The notes beneath the pieces are model-generated. The model did not search any database. It was not told where the DNA came from and saw only the letters and a list, made by a program, of their open reading frames with translations. A stretch of DNA of 64,000 bases from [Haemophilus] felis (lineage in GTDB: Bacteria > Pseudomonadota > Gammaproteobacteria > Enterobacterales > Pasteurellaceae), in NCBI GenBank assembly GCA_002015125.1, contig MUYB01000001.1, positions 1 to 64,000 of the forward strand. Direction: 5' to 3'. The translations under genes were made by a program, and so were the position numbers. Positions 63,303 through 64,000 of this stretch are shown one piece after another. Position 1 is the stretch's first letter, and every line of letters begins with the position of its first letter.

Positions 63303-64000
63303 AAATCGCCAATAATTCGGAGACTTGTACGCGCTTTTCTTTATGCTGACTGATAAAGCGATTCACCTGCAATTTCTTCAATTTTGCCCCCTTGTAAATC
63401 TTACGCGTAAAAGGCGTGTCATGATTAGAAATCACCACTGGGATATTGCGCTCTTGCGCGGTAATTCTTGCTAGCGTCGCTAAACCAATCTGATTTTCCT
63501 CAGAAAAATCATTTCCTGAATAACGGGTGAAATTTGTTTGTTGCAATAAAGGCGCATAAGGGGGATCACAATAGATCACTGAATCTTTATCCGCTAATTG
63601 GAAAGCTTTCTGAAAATCCCCACAGATAAACTCAGCTCGTTGCGCTTTTTCTGCAAAAAAATATAACTCAGCCTCAGGGAAATAATGAATTTTATGGCGA
63701 CCAAAAGGGACATTGAATTCATAGCGTGAGTTATAACGACATAGACCATTAAACCCAAAACGGTTTAAATATAGGAAAAGTATTGAACGTTCAAAAGGAT
63801 CTTGTGAAGCATTAAAACGCGCTCGTTGCGCATAATAATAAGTTGCTTGATTAGCTTCGGGGTGAAAAAAAATCTGACGACTGGCGCTAATGTAGGTTTC
63901 CACATCTTGTTTTACCAGATTAAATAAATTAATCAGATCGGCGTTAATATCCACCAAAATATAGCGCTCAAATTGGCTATTTAGAAATACCGAACCTGCT
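63280..64000 (-). CDS. dam: DNA adenine methyltransferase Dam (partial, cut by the window edge)
   Basis: Dam methylates adenine in GATC, guiding mismatch repair and replication timing. The visible 240 codons run to the window edge without a start. The frame reads AGSVFLNSQFERYILVDINADL at the edge, so the N-terminal KWAGGK motif lies beyond. Seen are SQDPFERSILFLYLNRFGFNGLCRYN, FNVPFGRHKI and the catalytic DPPY in SVIYCDPPYAPL. The C-terminus overlaps rsmD by 23 bp on the opposite strand. About 45 N-terminal residues are estimated to be missing. Confidence 0.96.
   Translation of the reverse strand, partial: AGSVFLNSQFERYILVDINADLINLFNLVKQDVETYISASRQIFFHPEANQATYYYAQRARFNASQDPFERSILFLYLNRFGFNGLCRYNSRYEFNVPFGRHKIHYFPEAELYFFAEKAQRAEFICGDFQKAFQLADKDSVIYCDPPYAPLLQQTNFTRYSGNDFSEENQIGLATLARITAQERNIPVVISNHDTPFTRKIYKGAKLKKLQVNRFISQHKEKRVQVSELLAIFNQFSSC

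Noticed and set aside
1..64000. CRISPR arrays, prophage, rRNA operons, integrases
   Set aside because: No spaced repeat arrays, phage structural genes, rRNA sequence or integrase genes were seen. The only mobile DNA found is IS1016-related.

Overview
The window is ordinary chromosome from a gammaproteobacterium of the family Pasteurellaceae, most like the Haemophilus/Pasteurella group. The evidence is the short A+T-rich intergenic spacing, the fused glutathione synthetase GshF, the order mnmE-yidC-yidD-rnpA-rpmH/dnaA-dnaN-recF, the exbB-exbD-tonB and ftsY-ftsE-ftsX clusters, an IS1016-type element, and Haemophilus-type uptake signal sequences (AAGTGCGGT). The uptake sequences are surprisingly rare here: I found three exact copies by eye. 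Genus or species cannot be fixed from the sequence alone.

Layout. 1-7.7 kb: replication and translation core (mnmE, yidC, yidD, rnpA, rpmH, dnaA, dnaN, recF). 7.7-24.8 kb: ygiW-like stress gene, gshF, an EamA exporter, dapA, bcp, tRNA-Leu(GAG), secG, topB, recR, bamD, rluD, pgeF, cpxRA, bamE, yejK, yejL, yejM. 25-31.6 kb: amidohydrolase with an attenuator-like leader, pfkA, a fieF remnant, a lipoprotein, yaaA, ung, grcA, proA. 31.6-37.1 kb: an accessory block bounded by IS1016 sequence. 37.2-53.3 kb: xseA, alaA, menF-menD-menH with an AhpD-like gene, mpl, fbp, a CorC-type protein, ffh, the TonB system, rpsO, gmk. 53.4-59.6 kb: a sucrose-use cluster (scrK-scrB-scrR and scrA) with its own operators, then a GT6 glycosyltransferase. 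59.6-64 kb: ftsX, ftsE, ftsY, rsmD and dam, which runs off the right edge.

Two accessory regions stand out. The 31,633-37,126 block starts with a complete IS1016-like element, ends with only the right 53 bp of a second copy in the same orientation, and is flanked by identical 8-bp repeats (TTAAACAA). This is the architecture of a compound transposon. It carries a broken acetate transporter gene (satP), alanine dehydrogenase, a sodium-dependent transporter, and the 3' part of a trimeric autotransporter adhesin whose first five codons come from the decayed IS1016 transposase. Second, the sucrose cluster lies between gmk and a decayed second copy of the gmk start region, so it too looks like an inserted cassette.

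Regulatory signals readable in the DNA include perfect CRP-type sites before ald and scrA and a near-perfect one between mpl and fbp, an FNR site before grcA, a Fur-like box before exbB, a QseB/PmrA-type direct repeat before the ygiW-like gene, and three ScrR-type palindromes. Together these suggest catabolite, anaerobic and iron control of the linked genes. No gene-free stretch exceeds 300 bp; the longest gaps (3,803-4,086; 24,788-25,058; 29,464-29,745) hold the regulatory features listed.
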